Below are positions 7,081-14,832 of a stretch of 20,711 bases of DNA, piece after piece. The position numbers and the translations under genes are program-made. The DNA comes from Nanohaloarchaea archaeon PL-Br10_U2g27 (GTDB lineage: Archaea; Nanohalarchaeota; Nanosalinia; Nanosalinales; Nanosalinaceae): NCBI GenBank assembly GCA_001564035.1, contig LKMX01000006.1, positions 1 through 20,711 on the forward strand. The letters are read 5' to 3'. Below the pieces are notes generated by a model. The model was not told where the DNA came from. It did not search any database and saw only the letters and a program-made list of their open reading frames with translations. Numbering within the stretch: the stretch's first letter is position 1; each line of letters starts with the position of its first letter.

Positions 7081-7389
7081 CTAGTCTGATGCCAATGCCC
7101 TTGACTTATTGTAGTCGCCGATATGAGACTGTTCGGTTTCTACGGGCACGTCTACATCCAGTTTGGCTTGTTCAAATTGATCGTAGTCTGGAACTTCTGT
7201 TTCTCCCAGATATCTTAAGTCTTCATCAAGGATGACTTCAATATCTGAGATTTTCTCTTGACGTGTTCCCACAGCCATGGAAGGCCTCGGGGAAAGAAAT
7301 GTTTCAACCTCTCCCGTTGAAGGCACAGGATCCATGCCGGTTACGTGGTGGAGCTTGTACTGGCCTAGGTCCAGTTGTTTGTCTCCCAT
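7081..7389 (-). CDS. Unknown 102-residue protein co-transcribed with nrdJ
   Basis: It starts 12 nt past the nrdJ stop. A strong AGGAGG (7398-7403) overlaps the nrdJ stop codon and sits 8 nt before the ATG, so translation looks coupled to nrdJ. The protein is acidic and soluble, with a Pro/Ser-rich middle (FLSPRPSM) and no cysteines, so it is not a thioredoxin- or glutaredoxin-like reductant. A 'DIEVILDEDLRYLGE' segment could form a strand and helix. No family is recognised. Its position suggests a link to ribonucleotide reduction or simply to the operon's expression. Confidence 0.7.
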   Translation of the reverse strand: MGDKQLDLGQYKLHHVTGMDPVPSTGEVETFLSPRPSMAVGTRQEKISDIEVILDEDLRYLGETEVPDYDQFEQAKLDVDVPVETEQSHIGDYNKSRALASD

Positions 7390-7397
7390 TTTACCTT

Positions 7398-7403
7398 CCT
7401 CCT
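7398..7403 (-). promoter_or_regulatory. Strong Shine-Dalgarno overlapping the nrdJ stop
   Basis: AGGAGG on the minus strand overlaps the nrdJ TAG (7404-7402) and is 8 nt from the next ATG. It is among the best ribosome-binding sites in a window dominated by leaderless genes. Confidence 0.65.
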
Positions 7404-10326
7404 AGCACTGGCTCCATCCGCAGGTCGAGCATTTTTTGCATCCTTCTTGGAGTTCTAGCATGCCGCTGCAGTCAGGGCATTCTGGATTGTCTCCGTCGCT
7501 CACGATGCTTGCCGCGCCCTTCTTAGTTGAGTCTGCGAACTCTTCTGTGTCTGTTTTTGCTTGTACCTGTCCATCAAAGCTGTCAACTGTCTGTTGCTGG
7601 CCTTGGCTGATTCCTACGTGCCGTTTCATTGCCTCTGCGATTGCGTCAGGAACGGAGTGAATTTGTGTTCCTTGGTCCCAGCTGATCTGCGGGCTCCGGA
7701 TGTCATCGAGCTGTTTGATTACTTCTTCTGCTTCAGCACCTGTTCTCAGCGCCAGCGATATTGTGCGTCCTAGGCCTTCCGTGAATGACTGTGTGTATCC
7801 TCCTGCTTTCCCGATCTGGGCGAATACTTCGAACGGGCCTTCTTGGTCGTCGTTGATGGTGACGTAGAGGTCTCCGTAAGCTGTTTCGATTTCCTGTGTT
7901 GAGCCCGTGATTACTTTAGGCCTTTCCCTGGCTTTTTTGCTCATTGAGGTACTGGAGCCTCCGTTTGTGAACGGGTTCTTGGTCTTTTCTGTGTCTGCCT
8001 TGATACCTTCCTGTGTTACTTCTTTTTCTAGGCTTTCTTCCTGTAGTTCAAGGTCTGTGTTGCCTATCACTTCTTCAAACTCGTTTGATTCAAGTAGTTC
8101 TTGTGCTCCTCCGAACTCTTCTACTATTTCGGAAAGCATGTCTACTTTGTCCATATCTGTCAACGTGTTCTCTTGATTGGTTTGCAGGACCTGGACGTCT
8201 CTTGTTCCGTCTCTGTACACTGTCATGCCTTTGATACCTTTGTCGTAGGCTCTCATGTAGGCCTCACGCACATCTTCCTTGGTTGCGCTGTTCGGGAAGT
8301 TGCATGTCTTGGAGATTCCAGAGTGGTTGTGGTGCTGGAACGCTGCCTGGATATCTACGTGTTCATCAGCTTTCACCTGGTCAGCTGTTGTGAAGATCTC
8401 CTTTACGTGCTGTGGTAGGACTTCATCCGGAATGCTTTCTACTCCTTCCCATTCGTTGTTACGCATTTTTTCTTCTGCAGCCTCTTTCACTTCTTCAACA
8501 TCGACATTGTTGGCTTCTAAGGCCTTGATGAAGTAGTCGTCGAACTCTACTAGCATGTCTGTTCCTTGGATATCCTTTGCAACGTTTTTGAAGTATGCTA
8601 GGCTGTATACTGGTTCGCATCCTCCTGAAGTGTTTGCGATCATCGAGGTGGTTCCTGTTGGCGCGATCGTGACTGTGTTGTGGTTCCTTAGTTTGAGGCC
8701 TTTCTCAAAGTCTTCAGGATTTAGGCCTCCTGTGTACTGTTCAAACCATTCCGGATATTCTGCAGGTTCAGCCCATTTGGACTTCTCCCATTCTGAGAAT
8801 TCTCCTCTCTCTTGAGCTAGTTTGTGTGATTCTTCAATGGAGAATCTTGTTACCAGTCTTTGAACCTCTTTTGCTGCTGCGATGCTTTCATCGCTTCCGT
8901 AGCGGACTCCTAGCTGGATCATCATCTGTGCGAATCCCATGATTCCTAGGCCTATTTTTCTCAGGGATGTGACTGTTTCTTCGATTTCCTCTAGTGGGAA
9001 GTCGCTCATTGTTACGACGTTGTCTAAGAACCGTGTTCCTGTCTTGGCCACGTACTCGAACTGTTCCATGTCTACTGCTTCTTGGATGTATTCCTGCATT
9101 GCAGCTTCCAGGTCTCCTTGGTCGTTGAAATCGTATCTGCCCTGGTTTTCTTGTTTCCATTCAGGGAATGTTAGTGCGGTTCCATCGCCTTGATCTTCTA
9201 CAAGCAGTGATAAGTTGATGTGTCCAAGGTTACAGGCCTCATAGTTTTCTAGTGGTTGTTCTCCGCAAGGGTTTGTTGCTTCGACTTTGTGTTCCGGATG
9301 TTTTTCTACATCAAAGCTGTGCATTTCATTTGTCTCATCGTACATGAATAGGCCTGGTTCACCGTTTCTCCACGCCCCATCTATCAGGGTTTCCCATATG
9401 AACCTTGCTGGGAGCTTCATTTCTTCTCCCGGTTCCAGATTTATGTCGAACTCTTTGATTTCGTCACCGAAGCTTGCTGCGAAATCTCTCCAGAAGTTGT
9501 CGTCTTTTCCTGTGTCGCTTCCTGCTGCTTGAGGATACCATTCTTCGTCGCTGTTGTAAAACTCTGCTGTTTTCTGGTTGACGATATGCGGTTCTTCCGT
9601 TCTAGGGTTGATCAACGTGTATTCTTCATCATTTTTGACTGCCTCCATGAACTCTTCTGTGAGGCCTACTGAGATGTTGAAGTTGGATAGGTTTCCTTCC
9701 TTCCTCTTCGAAACGATGAATCTTAGGACGTCAGGATGGTCTATTCGCATAATTCCCATCTGTGCGCCTCTACGTTTGCCTCCCTGCTTGATTGTTCCAC
9801 ACATAGTATCGAACACTTGTTGGAAGGTCATAGGGCCTGATGCGATTCCGCCAGTGCTTTTGACTTGGTCGCCTTTAGGCCTTAGTAGGTGGAATGGGTA
9901 TCCCATGCCTCCTCCTGACTGGAATATTTTTGCAGCGTCGTGTACGCAGTTGAAAATTGAGTCCATATCGTCTTCTGGGTGTGCAACAAAGCAGGCGCTG
10001 AGCTGCTGTAGGTCTGCTCCAGCGTTCATCAGTGTAGGACTGTTAGGCATGAAGGCCTGGTGCGTCATTAGGTCGAAGAATTCTTTCCAGCTTTCTTCGT
10101 AGTTTACGTCGTCGTATTCTTTGTCGGGTTGTGCAACGTTTTTTGCTACGCGCTCGAACATTTCTTCTACTGTTTCGATTACTTCTCCTTTTTCGTCTTT
10201 AAGCAGATATCTTGCTGGCAGAATTCTTTCGTAGGCGTTTTCAGTGAGTCTTTCCTCGACTGTTTCGCCTGTTACTCTTTTTACGGGCAGTTTGAAATCC
10301 GTACGTTGTTCTAGTTTGTTTGGCAT
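7402..10326 (-). CDS. nrdJ: Adenosylcobalamin-dependent (class II) ribonucleotide reductase
   Basis: A 974-residue NrdJ that reduces ribonucleotides to deoxyribonucleotides with coenzyme B12 as radical source. The catalytic barrel shows N352-P-C354-G-E356 (thiyl-radical Cys with its Asn and Glu partners) and the redox pair C112 (LSACFV) and C365 (YEACNLG). PNSPTLMNAG (94-103) and APTGTTS are further conserved loops. The C-terminus is a zinc-ribbon-like tail (CPDCSG, then CKKCSTCGWSQC) that relays reducing equivalents. There is no ATP-cone at the N-terminus and no intein. Eleven or so AGGCCT sites fall inside, one across the EAC-N active-site segment. AGGTG (within 10331-10337) 4 nt before the ATG supports the start. 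It follows nrdR by 27 bp, in one operon. Confidence 0.96.
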   Translation of the reverse strand: MPNKLEQRTDFKLPVKRVTGETVEERLTENAYERILPARYLLKDEKGEVIETVEEMFERVAKNVAQPDKEYDDVNYEESWKEFFDLMTHQAFMPNSPTLMNAGADLQQLSACFVAHPEDDMDSIFNCVHDAAKIFQSGGGMGYPFHLLRPKGDQVKSTGGIASGPMTFQQVFDTMCGTIKQGGKRRGAQMGIMRIDHPDVLRFIVSKRKEGNLSNFNISVGLTEEFMEAVKNDEEYTLINPRTEEPHIVNQKTAEFYNSDEEWYPQAAGSDTGKDDNFWRDFAASFGDEIKEFDINLEPGEEMKLPARFIWETLIDGAWRNGEPGLFMYDETNEMHSFDVEKHPEHKVEATNPCGEQPLENYEACNLGHINLSLLVEDQGDGTALTFPEWKQENQGRYDFNDQGDLEAAMQEYIQEAVDMEQFEYVAKTGTRFLDNVVTMSDFPLEEIEETVTSLRKIGLGIMGFAQMMIQLGVRYGSDESIAAAKEVQRLVTRFSIEESHKLAQERGEFSEWEKSKWAEPAEYPEWFEQYTGGLNPEDFEKGLKLRNHNTVTIAPTGTTSMIANTSGGCEPVYSLAYFKNVAKDIQGTDMLVEFDDYFIKALEANNVDVEEVKEAAEEKMRNNEWEGVESIPDEVLPQHVKEIFTTADQVKADEHVDIQAAFQHHNHSGISKTCNFPNSATKEDVREAYMRAYDKGIKGMTVYRDGTRDVQVLQTNQENTLTDMDKVDMLSEIVEEFGGAQELLESNEFEEVIGNTDLELQEESLEKEVTQEGIKADTEKTKNPFTNGGSSTSMSKKARERPKVITGSTQEIETAYGDLYVTINDDQEGPFEVFAQIGKAGGYTQSFTEGLGRTISLALRTGAEAEEVIKQLDDIRSPQISWDQGTQIHSVPDAIAEAMKRHVGISQGQQQTVDSFDGQVQAKTDTEEFADSTKKGAASIVSDGDNPECPDCSGMLELQEGCKKCSTCGWSQC

Positions 10327-10353
10327 TGTGTCACCTTGTAATATGCGATTAAG

Positions 10354-10791
10354 TTATTCTTTTAGGGCCTCAACTTCTTTTTGAAACATTTCTACGTCGT
10401 CAAATGAGTCGTAGACTGATGCAAACCGGATATAGGCTACTTTGTTTCTTGAGCGGAGTTCTTTTTTGACTATTTCTCCTATTTGTTTTGAAGAGACTTT
10501 TTCCTTTTGTTTGATCTGGCTTTTTACTTTTTCGATGATTTTTTCTATGTCTTCTGATGTGACAGGAGTTTTCTGGACTGCTTTTTTCAGGCCTGATCTT
10601 ATCTTGTCTTCATCGAATTTTTCTATGTCTCCGCCTTGTTTTTCGACTTTTGTATCGATGCTCTCAACTGTTTCGTATGTTGTGAAGCGTTTGCCGCAGT
10701 TTTTGCACTCTCTTCTGCGTTTGATTTTTTCTTGTCTTTCACGAGTATCTACTACTCTGGTTTCGCCTTGTTCACAGTAATGACATTTCAT
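10354..10791 (-). CDS. nrdR: Transcriptional repressor NrdR
   Basis: A 145-residue NrdR: an N-terminal zinc ribbon with C3-x2-C6 and C29-x2-C32, the typical KRRRECKNCGKRFTTYE segment, then an ATP-cone (about 48-138) that senses ATP and dATP. NrdR represses ribonucleotide reductase genes when dATP is high by binding paired NrdR boxes. Here it is the first gene of an operon with nrdJ, and two NrdR-box-like sites lie 31-71 bp upstream, so autoregulation is likely. The ATP-cone missing from NrdJ is supplied by this protein at the transcription level. Length and domain order are normal for the family. Confidence 0.95.
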   Translation of the reverse strand: MKCHYCEQGETRVVDTRERQEKIKRRRECKNCGKRFTTYETVESIDTKVEKQGGDIEKFDEDKIRSGLKKAVQKTPVTSEDIEKIIEKVKSQIKQKEKVSSKQIGEIVKKELRSRNKVAYIRFASVYDSFDDVEMFQKEVEALKE

Positions 10792-10821
10792 CGATAGCGT
10801 TGCCTCTAACCGGCTTCTATA

Positions 10822-10862
10822 CTACATATAGGGAGAATTCTCTCCCCTCCCCACTACATATC
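10822..10862. promoter_or_regulatory. Paired NrdR boxes upstream of nrdR-nrdJ
   Basis: On the coding (minus) strand the two cores read CGATATGTAG (10862-10853) and CTATATGTAG (10831-10822). The second matches the bacterial core CwAtATaTwG at nine of ten positions, the first at eight. Their centres are 31 bp apart, about three helical turns, as in bacterial NrdR box pairs. They lie between a TATA-like TATAAAAG (10895-10902) and the nrdR ATG, so bound NrdR would block initiation or early elongation. Confidence 0.7.
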
Positions 10863-10894
10863 GTAGCCTTTTGCCTATGATTTACAACACATTC

Positions 10895-10902
10895 CTTTTA
10901 TA
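10895..10902 (-). promoter_or_regulatory. TATA box of the nrdR-nrdJ operon
   Basis: The minus strand reads GGGTATAAAAGG around this core, a good TATA with a G-rich upstream side. Initiation is expected near 10873, giving a leader of roughly 80 nt that contains both NrdR boxes. This contrasts with the leaderless genes around it. Confidence 0.5.
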
Positions 10903-10932
10903 CCCTTCTATGTTGAACTATGAAGAACAAGG

Positions 10933-10948
10933 ACTGTACAGTAACAAA
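10933..10948. promoter_or_regulatory. Motif ACTGTACAGTAACAAA upstream of the winged-helix-like gene
   Basis: ACTGTACAGT (10933-10942) is a perfect palindrome, followed by AACAAA. The 16-nt string differs by one base from one at 15459-15474 upstream of the Tat lipoprotein gene. It may be a shared operator. Confidence 0.35.
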
Positions 10949-10990
10949 AAACCCGAGTAGTTGATAACATTTTCTATCGACTATTGCTTT

Positions 10991-11473
10991 ATGGCGCATC
11001 ATTATGCTGGAGGAGAACCTCAAGATCATTTGAACAAAAAATCTGTTGAGCTTTCAAACTTGCCTGCTGGAGAAACTTTCAATGGCGATTTGAACTTTAC
11101 AGGCGTGGAAGAAGCTCTTGAAGACACAGAGAACCTGCAGAAAGAACTTATGAGCCAGGCTGCAGCAGAAATGGCTGCTCTAGATATGGCAGGAAAACTA
11201 GGTTCTGAAGACTCGCACGCCATAAGCTCAGAGTATTATGAACTACTTCAACTTGTGTGGGATAACGATTCAAGGACTCCTGAAGAGTTGCACATGACCT
11301 CAGATTACACGAGGCCTGAGTTTTTCGGTTTGGCTGCTGACCTGTCCGAAAATGGATATTTACGGTTAGAGAACGGTTCTATAGAGTTGACTGATGAAGG
11401 GTACAATGCTTTTGAAGGAATTAATTTGTTGCAGGAACAGAGTGAATCCTTTTTCAAACTTCAATACGATTAA
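10991..11473 (+). CDS. Putative winged-helix-domain protein
   Basis: About 160 residues from the ATG at 10991 (a TTG at 10961 gives ten more residues). The N-terminal half is acidic and helical (VEEALEDTENLQKELMSQAAAEMAALDMAGKL, written here only as a pattern of heptad-like leucines and alanines). The C-terminal half reads LLQLVWDNDSRTPEELH, then LSENGYLRLENGSIELTDEG. This is a pattern of helices and a wing (GYL, then a strand, then LTDEG) seen in MarR-like winged helices. DNA binding is therefore an inference. The stop is 5 nt before the PIN-ATPase gene, so the two form an operon. No Shine-Dalgarno is seen; a weak TATA-like TTGATAACA overlaps 10961. Confidence 0.55.
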   Translation: MAHHYAGGEPQDHLNKKSVELSNLPAGETFNGDLNFTGVEEALEDTENLQKELMSQAAAEMAALDMAGKLGSEDSHAISSEYYELLQLVWDNDSRTPEELHMTSDYTRPEFFGLAADLSENGYLRLENGSIELTDEGYNAFEGINLLQEQSESFFKLQYD

Positions 11474-11478
11474 AGATT

Positions 11479-13266
11479 ATGACTAGTAAAATCGTTCCCG
11501 ACACCTCGGTAATTATTGACGGCCATCTCTCAATACTTGCCGACAGAGAAGAGTTAGAGGGCGAAATTATAATACCTGAGTTTGTCGTCGACGAACTAGA
11601 AAATCAAGCAAACAACGGGAAAGAAACAGGTTTTACAGGAATAAACGAGATAAAAAAACTCAAATCCCTGGAATCAGAGAAAATAAAAGTAACCTTTACA
11701 GGGCGTAAACCAACACTTGAGGAAATAGAACTCGCCAGAAACGGAAGAATAGATGCACTAATAAGAGATATAGCGGAAAAACAAGAAGCAACCCTCTACA
11801 CAGCAGACATAGTACAGGCCCGTATAGCAGAGGCTAAAGGATTAAAAGTAAAACTTTTCGAATCAGAAGACGAAGTAGAATTCCCTCTCGAACAGTTCTT
11901 TGACGAAGAAACAATGAGCATACATCTAAAAGAAGGCTCAAAGCCAAAAGCCAAAAGAGGCCTACCAGGAGCATTCAAACTCGAAGAAACAAGTGATGAA
12001 CCGCTTCAAAGAGAAAAAATGAATTCTTTGATTTACAAGACGGTAGAGGCTGCAGAAAGTTCGGAAAAAGGCCTTATCGAAATGGAAGGCCGTGGAGCAA
12101 CAGTAATACAGTACGGAAAGTACAGAATAGCCATAAGCAGGCCTCCTTTTTCTGAGGCAGCAGAAATAACTGCTGTAAGGCCTGTAGCCAAGGTAAGCCT
12201 CAGCGATTACGGGCTTTCGGAAGAGCTTGTGGAACGGCTTGATGAGAAAGCCGAGGGAATTCTAGTAGCAGGAGCACCCGGCCACGGGAAATCGACTTTT
12301 GCGCAGGCCTTGGCAGAGCATTACGAATCCCAGGAGCGGATCGTGAAGACTATGGAAAAACCGCGAGACCTGGATGTAGGGCCTGATATAACGCAGTATA
12401 CTGCTTTAGATGATTCAATGGAGAATACAGGCGATTTCTTGTTGTTGGTAAGGCCTGACTTCACTGTTTTTGACGAAGTTAGGAGAACCAGTGATTTTGA
12501 GGTTTTCAGCGACATGAGAATGGCCGGTGTAGGGATGATCGGGATTGTTCACGCTTCTGAAGCTGTGGACGCAGTCCAGAGATTGATAGGGCGTTTAGAA
12601 CTTGGTATGATCCCTCAAGTATGTGATACTGTTGTTTTTATTGAGAATGCAGAGGTTGCAGAGGTTTACGAGCTCGAGATGGTTGTTAAAGTCCCTGAAG
12701 GCATGGTTGAAGAAGATCTTGCCAGGCCTGTTATCCAGATCAGGCGTTTTGAGGACGCGACTCCTGTTTACGAAATCTATACTTATGGCGAGGAGACAGT
12801 TGTCATCCCTGTAGATGATAGAGATGAATCGGGTGCTGAGAGGCTTGCCAGGAAGCAGATAGAACATTTTTTAGCCGGTAAAGTCAGTGATCCGAGGATA
12901 GAGTTTGTTTCCAGTGATAGCATCACGTTATTCGTTAAGGAAGAGGAAATTCCCTATGTAATCGGTAAGGGAGGCGAAAATATTGATAAGCTGGAGGAAG
13001 ATTTAGGCCTCAATATAAATGTTGAGCCTGCTAAGAAGACTTTGAAATCTACAATTGATTTTGAAGTGACAGAACGCGGCAATTCTATTGTTATAGATTT
13101 AGGCAGTCCGTATGCAGGTATGGACATAGATGTGTATGATGGAGATGAGTTCTTGTTCACTGCTACTGTCGGGAAGTCTGGTGAGGTGTCTTTGACTAAG
13201 GACAGCGATTTAGCTGGACGTGTGCTTGGCTCTTTCAAGTCGGGTAGGCTGGAGATACGGTCTTAG
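11479..13266 (+). CDS. PIN-ATPase-KH protein (archaeal PilT-type ATPase)
   Basis: A 595-residue protein of a conserved archaeal family. An N-terminal PIN nuclease domain (about 1-130) carries acidic residues D8, E39, D92 and D110. A PilT/VirB11-like ATPase (about 235-400) carries P-loop GAPGHGKST (265-273), Walker B-like FTVFDEVRR (328-336) and GIVHAS (355-360). A KH RNA-binding domain near 470-520 has the VIGKGGENI loop. PIN nucleases cut RNA and KH domains bind it, so an energy-dependent RNA-processing or ribosome-quality role is likely; this is inference from domains. It has no membrane segment, so it is not a pilus motor. Codon usage is rich in AGGCCT (eight sites, three frames). Confidence 0.9.
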   Translation: MTSKIVPDTSVIIDGHLSILADREELEGEIIIPEFVVDELENQANNGKETGFTGINEIKKLKSLESEKIKVTFTGRKPTLEEIELARNGRIDALIRDIAEKQEATLYTADIVQARIAEAKGLKVKLFESEDEVEFPLEQFFDEETMSIHLKEGSKPKAKRGLPGAFKLEETSDEPLQREKMNSLIYKTVEAAESSEKGLIEMEGRGATVIQYGKYRIAISRPPFSEAAEITAVRPVAKVSLSDYGLSEELVERLDEKAEGILVAGAPGHGKSTFAQALAEHYESQERIVKTMEKPRDLDVGPDITQYTALDDSMENTGDFLLLVRPDFTVFDEVRRTSDFEVFSDMRMAGVGMIGIVHASEAVDAVQRLIGRLELGMIPQVCDTVVFIENAEVAEVYELEMVVKVPEGMVEEDLARPVIQIRRFEDATPVYEIYTYGEETVVIPVDDRDESGAERLARKQIEHFLAGKVSDPRIEFVSSDSITLFVKEEEIPYVIGKGGENIDKLEEDLGLNINVEPAKKTLKSTIDFEVTERGNSIVIDLGSPYAGMDIDVYDGDEFLFTATVGKSGEVSLTKDSDLAGRVLGSFKSGRLEIRS

Positions 13267-13267
13267 A

Positions 13268-13294
13268 AATTCTCCGTGATGTCTGGAGAAATTT
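13268..13294 (+). terminator. Stem-loop right after the PIN-ATPase-KH stop
   Basis: Immediately after the TAG, arms AATTCTCC and GGAGAA(A)TT flank a loop of about nine bases. It could terminate or protect the transcript end. No clear T run follows, so this is tentative. Confidence 0.3.
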
Positions 13295-13313
13295 AAGAGG
13301 CGTTTAGGACCTG

Positions 13314-13324
13314 TTTTTATATAA
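13314..13324 (+). promoter_or_regulatory. TATA box of the small membrane protein gene
   Basis: TTTTTATATAA is centred about 27 nt before the ATG at 13346. It favours that ATG over the GTG at 13334. Confidence 0.5.
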
Positions 13325-13345
13325 CAGCTTATCGTGTTTAACTGT

Positions 13346-13690
13346 ATGGGCATTGATCAGGCGTTATTTGCCGTGAGCACTTCTATAACAGTGACTGTAG
13401 GTTTAATGAGTTTTTTCATTGTGTACAACACGTCCAAGCACATTGAAGACGATATTGTTAAGGAGTTCTCTAAGCGGCTTTTGATTTTAATCAGCGTGAT
13501 GATGCTTTTCCTAGCCTACTGGTCATACTACATGCTGGTGCTTACTGACGTGCCTTTCGCACAGTACCCACTATTCCTAGCGTTAATATTTGTATTTATC
13601 TACTTGATGTGGAACACGTTAACATTTAGAAAAATGTGTCTGTCAACAGAAAGTAAAATAGAAAAAATGAGTGAAGACCCAGTTTACTGA
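13346..13690 (+). CDS. Small integral membrane protein, three predicted helices
   Basis: A 114-residue protein starting MGIDQALFAV (ATG chosen from the TATA distance). Hydrophobic segments are at about residues 5-25 (LFAVSTSITVTVGLMSFFIV), 45-66 (LLILISVMMLFLAYWSYYM) and 76-94 (YPLFLALIFVFIYLMW). The cytosolic tail is charged (RKMCLSTESKIEKM). No family is recognised. The gene is convergent with the CBS gene and the two coding regions overlap by 7 bp (stops at 13690 and 13684). Confidence 0.7.
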   Translation: MGIDQALFAVSTSITVTVGLMSFFIVYNTSKHIEDDIVKEFSKRLLILISVMMLFLAYWSYYMLVLTDVPFAQYPLFLALIFVFIYLMWNTLTFRKMCLSTESKIEKMSEDPVY

Positions 13691-14832
13691 GTCGCCTTCT
13701 CCTTCTTCTTACGGACAACCGTGTTAAGCTCATCCAACGCTTTATCAACAGCTTCAAGAAGGTCCCAGGCCTCAACAGTCGTCGTGATCATCCCATACTC
13801 AGAGTGGAGCTTAGTGATCAACTCGTAACGATGCCTTTTACCGTCTTTATCATGCTTCTTAACATGCATCGAAAGTTCTTCAGGCCTTTTCAGCTTCCTA
13901 CCCAGAGATCCTCTTAACTGCTTAGCTATTTTTTGGTGGACTGCAGCCTTTTCCTCTTCAACTTCTAGGCCTACAAGGTTCACTAGCACCATGTCTTGGA
14001 AAGAATGGTCTTCTAGGTAATCTACGTAATCTTTTACTGTGAGAATCGCCTTTGGATAGCCAGATTCAACTATTATAATGTCTGTAGCGTTTTTTTCAAC
14101 CATTTTTTCCGCTGCATCCTTACTGTCTCCGAATCCTTCTACTGTTAATGGATTAGGATTGTAAACCTCGCTTACAGGAATATCTGACATTGACTCTTTC
14201 TCTCCTGCCCGGGCTCCTTGATCAAACCTGTTAGGCGCACTACCTGAGTCTCTAGGAGACTCTGGGGAGACAAGCATTTTCAATAGATCCGTTGATCTAA
14301 GCACGCCAACTAAGTCTCCTTCAGAATCCAGCACTGGAAGACGTGAAATATTCTTGTCCAACATCAAATTCCTAGCCTTATCAATAGGATCATCTTCAAA
14401 AACCTCTATAAGCTCATGCGAAGCCAGATTTCTCGTAGAATAGTTTTCAAACTCCTCTACTTCTGCACAGGCCTGCAAAAATTCTTCGTCAGACACTATA
14501 CCCTTTAGTTTATCTCCTTCCGTGTAGACTAGAAGTTTCTTACCTGATTCTACCCTGAGATCTGCCAGTTCTACAAGAGTGTTCTCCGGATCGAACTCTG
14601 GAGGAGTGTGGATTACTTTTCCCAGCTTTGTTGATTCATTGTACTGGACGTGTCTGATTAACTCCCTGTAGCTGATAGCTCCTTCAAGAACTTCTCCTTC
14701 CACAACTACAACTGCTCTAAGGCCTTTATCCTCCATAAAATCTCTTACACTGCCTATAGAATCGTTTTTAGAGACTTTTGGAAAGTTTTCGTTCATTACT
14801 TCCGAGGCCTTGACGTTGTGCATTGATTTCAT
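13684..14832 (-). CDS. Four-CBS-domain protein with an HPF/S30AE-like C-terminal domain
   Basis: A 382-residue protein. CBS units are at about 6-60, 73-122, 135-188 and 224-275; a flexible charged linker (PRDSGSAPNRFDQGARAGEK) separates the third and fourth. The last 100 residues resemble the ribosome-hibernation S30AE/HPF fold: KRHRYELITKLHSEYG, then VEAWDLLEAVDKALDELN and a basic tail VRKKKEKA. CBS pairs bind adenine nucleotides and HPF domains bind the 30S decoding site. An energy-sensing ribosome hibernation factor is therefore inferred. The ATG shares one base with the TAA of the NYN gene upstream, so translation is coupled. The HPF assignment is from pattern only. Confidence 0.8.
   Translation of the reverse strand: MKSMHNVKASEVMNENFPKVSKNDSIGSVRDFMEDKGLRAVVVVEGEVLEGAISYRELIRHVQYNESTKLGKVIHTPPEFDPENTLVELADLRVESGKKLLVYTEGDKLKGIVSDEEFLQACAEVEEFENYSTRNLASHELIEVFEDDPIDKARNLMLDKNISRLPVLDSEGDLVGVLRSTDLLKMLVSPESPRDSGSAPNRFDQGARAGEKESMSDIPVSEVYNPNPLTVEGFGDSKDAAEKMVEKNATDIIIVESGYPKAILTVKDYVDYLEDHSFQDMVLVNLVGLEVEEEKAAVHQKIAKQLRGSLGRKLKRPEELSMHVKKHDKDGKRHRYELITKLHSEYGMITTTVEAWDLLEAVDKALDELNTVVRKKKEKATQ

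Noticed and set aside
9578..10102. 174-codon plus-strand frame and similar ones inside nrdJ
   Set aside because: They are antisense to the strongly conserved NrdJ coding region and have no promoter or family match.
10920..10964. 14-codon frame MKNKDCTVTKNPSS before the winged-helix-like gene
   Set aside because: It lies about 24 nt from a TATA-like element, but it contains the operator-like motif and has no Shine-Dalgarno or coding signal. A leader peptide cannot be supported.
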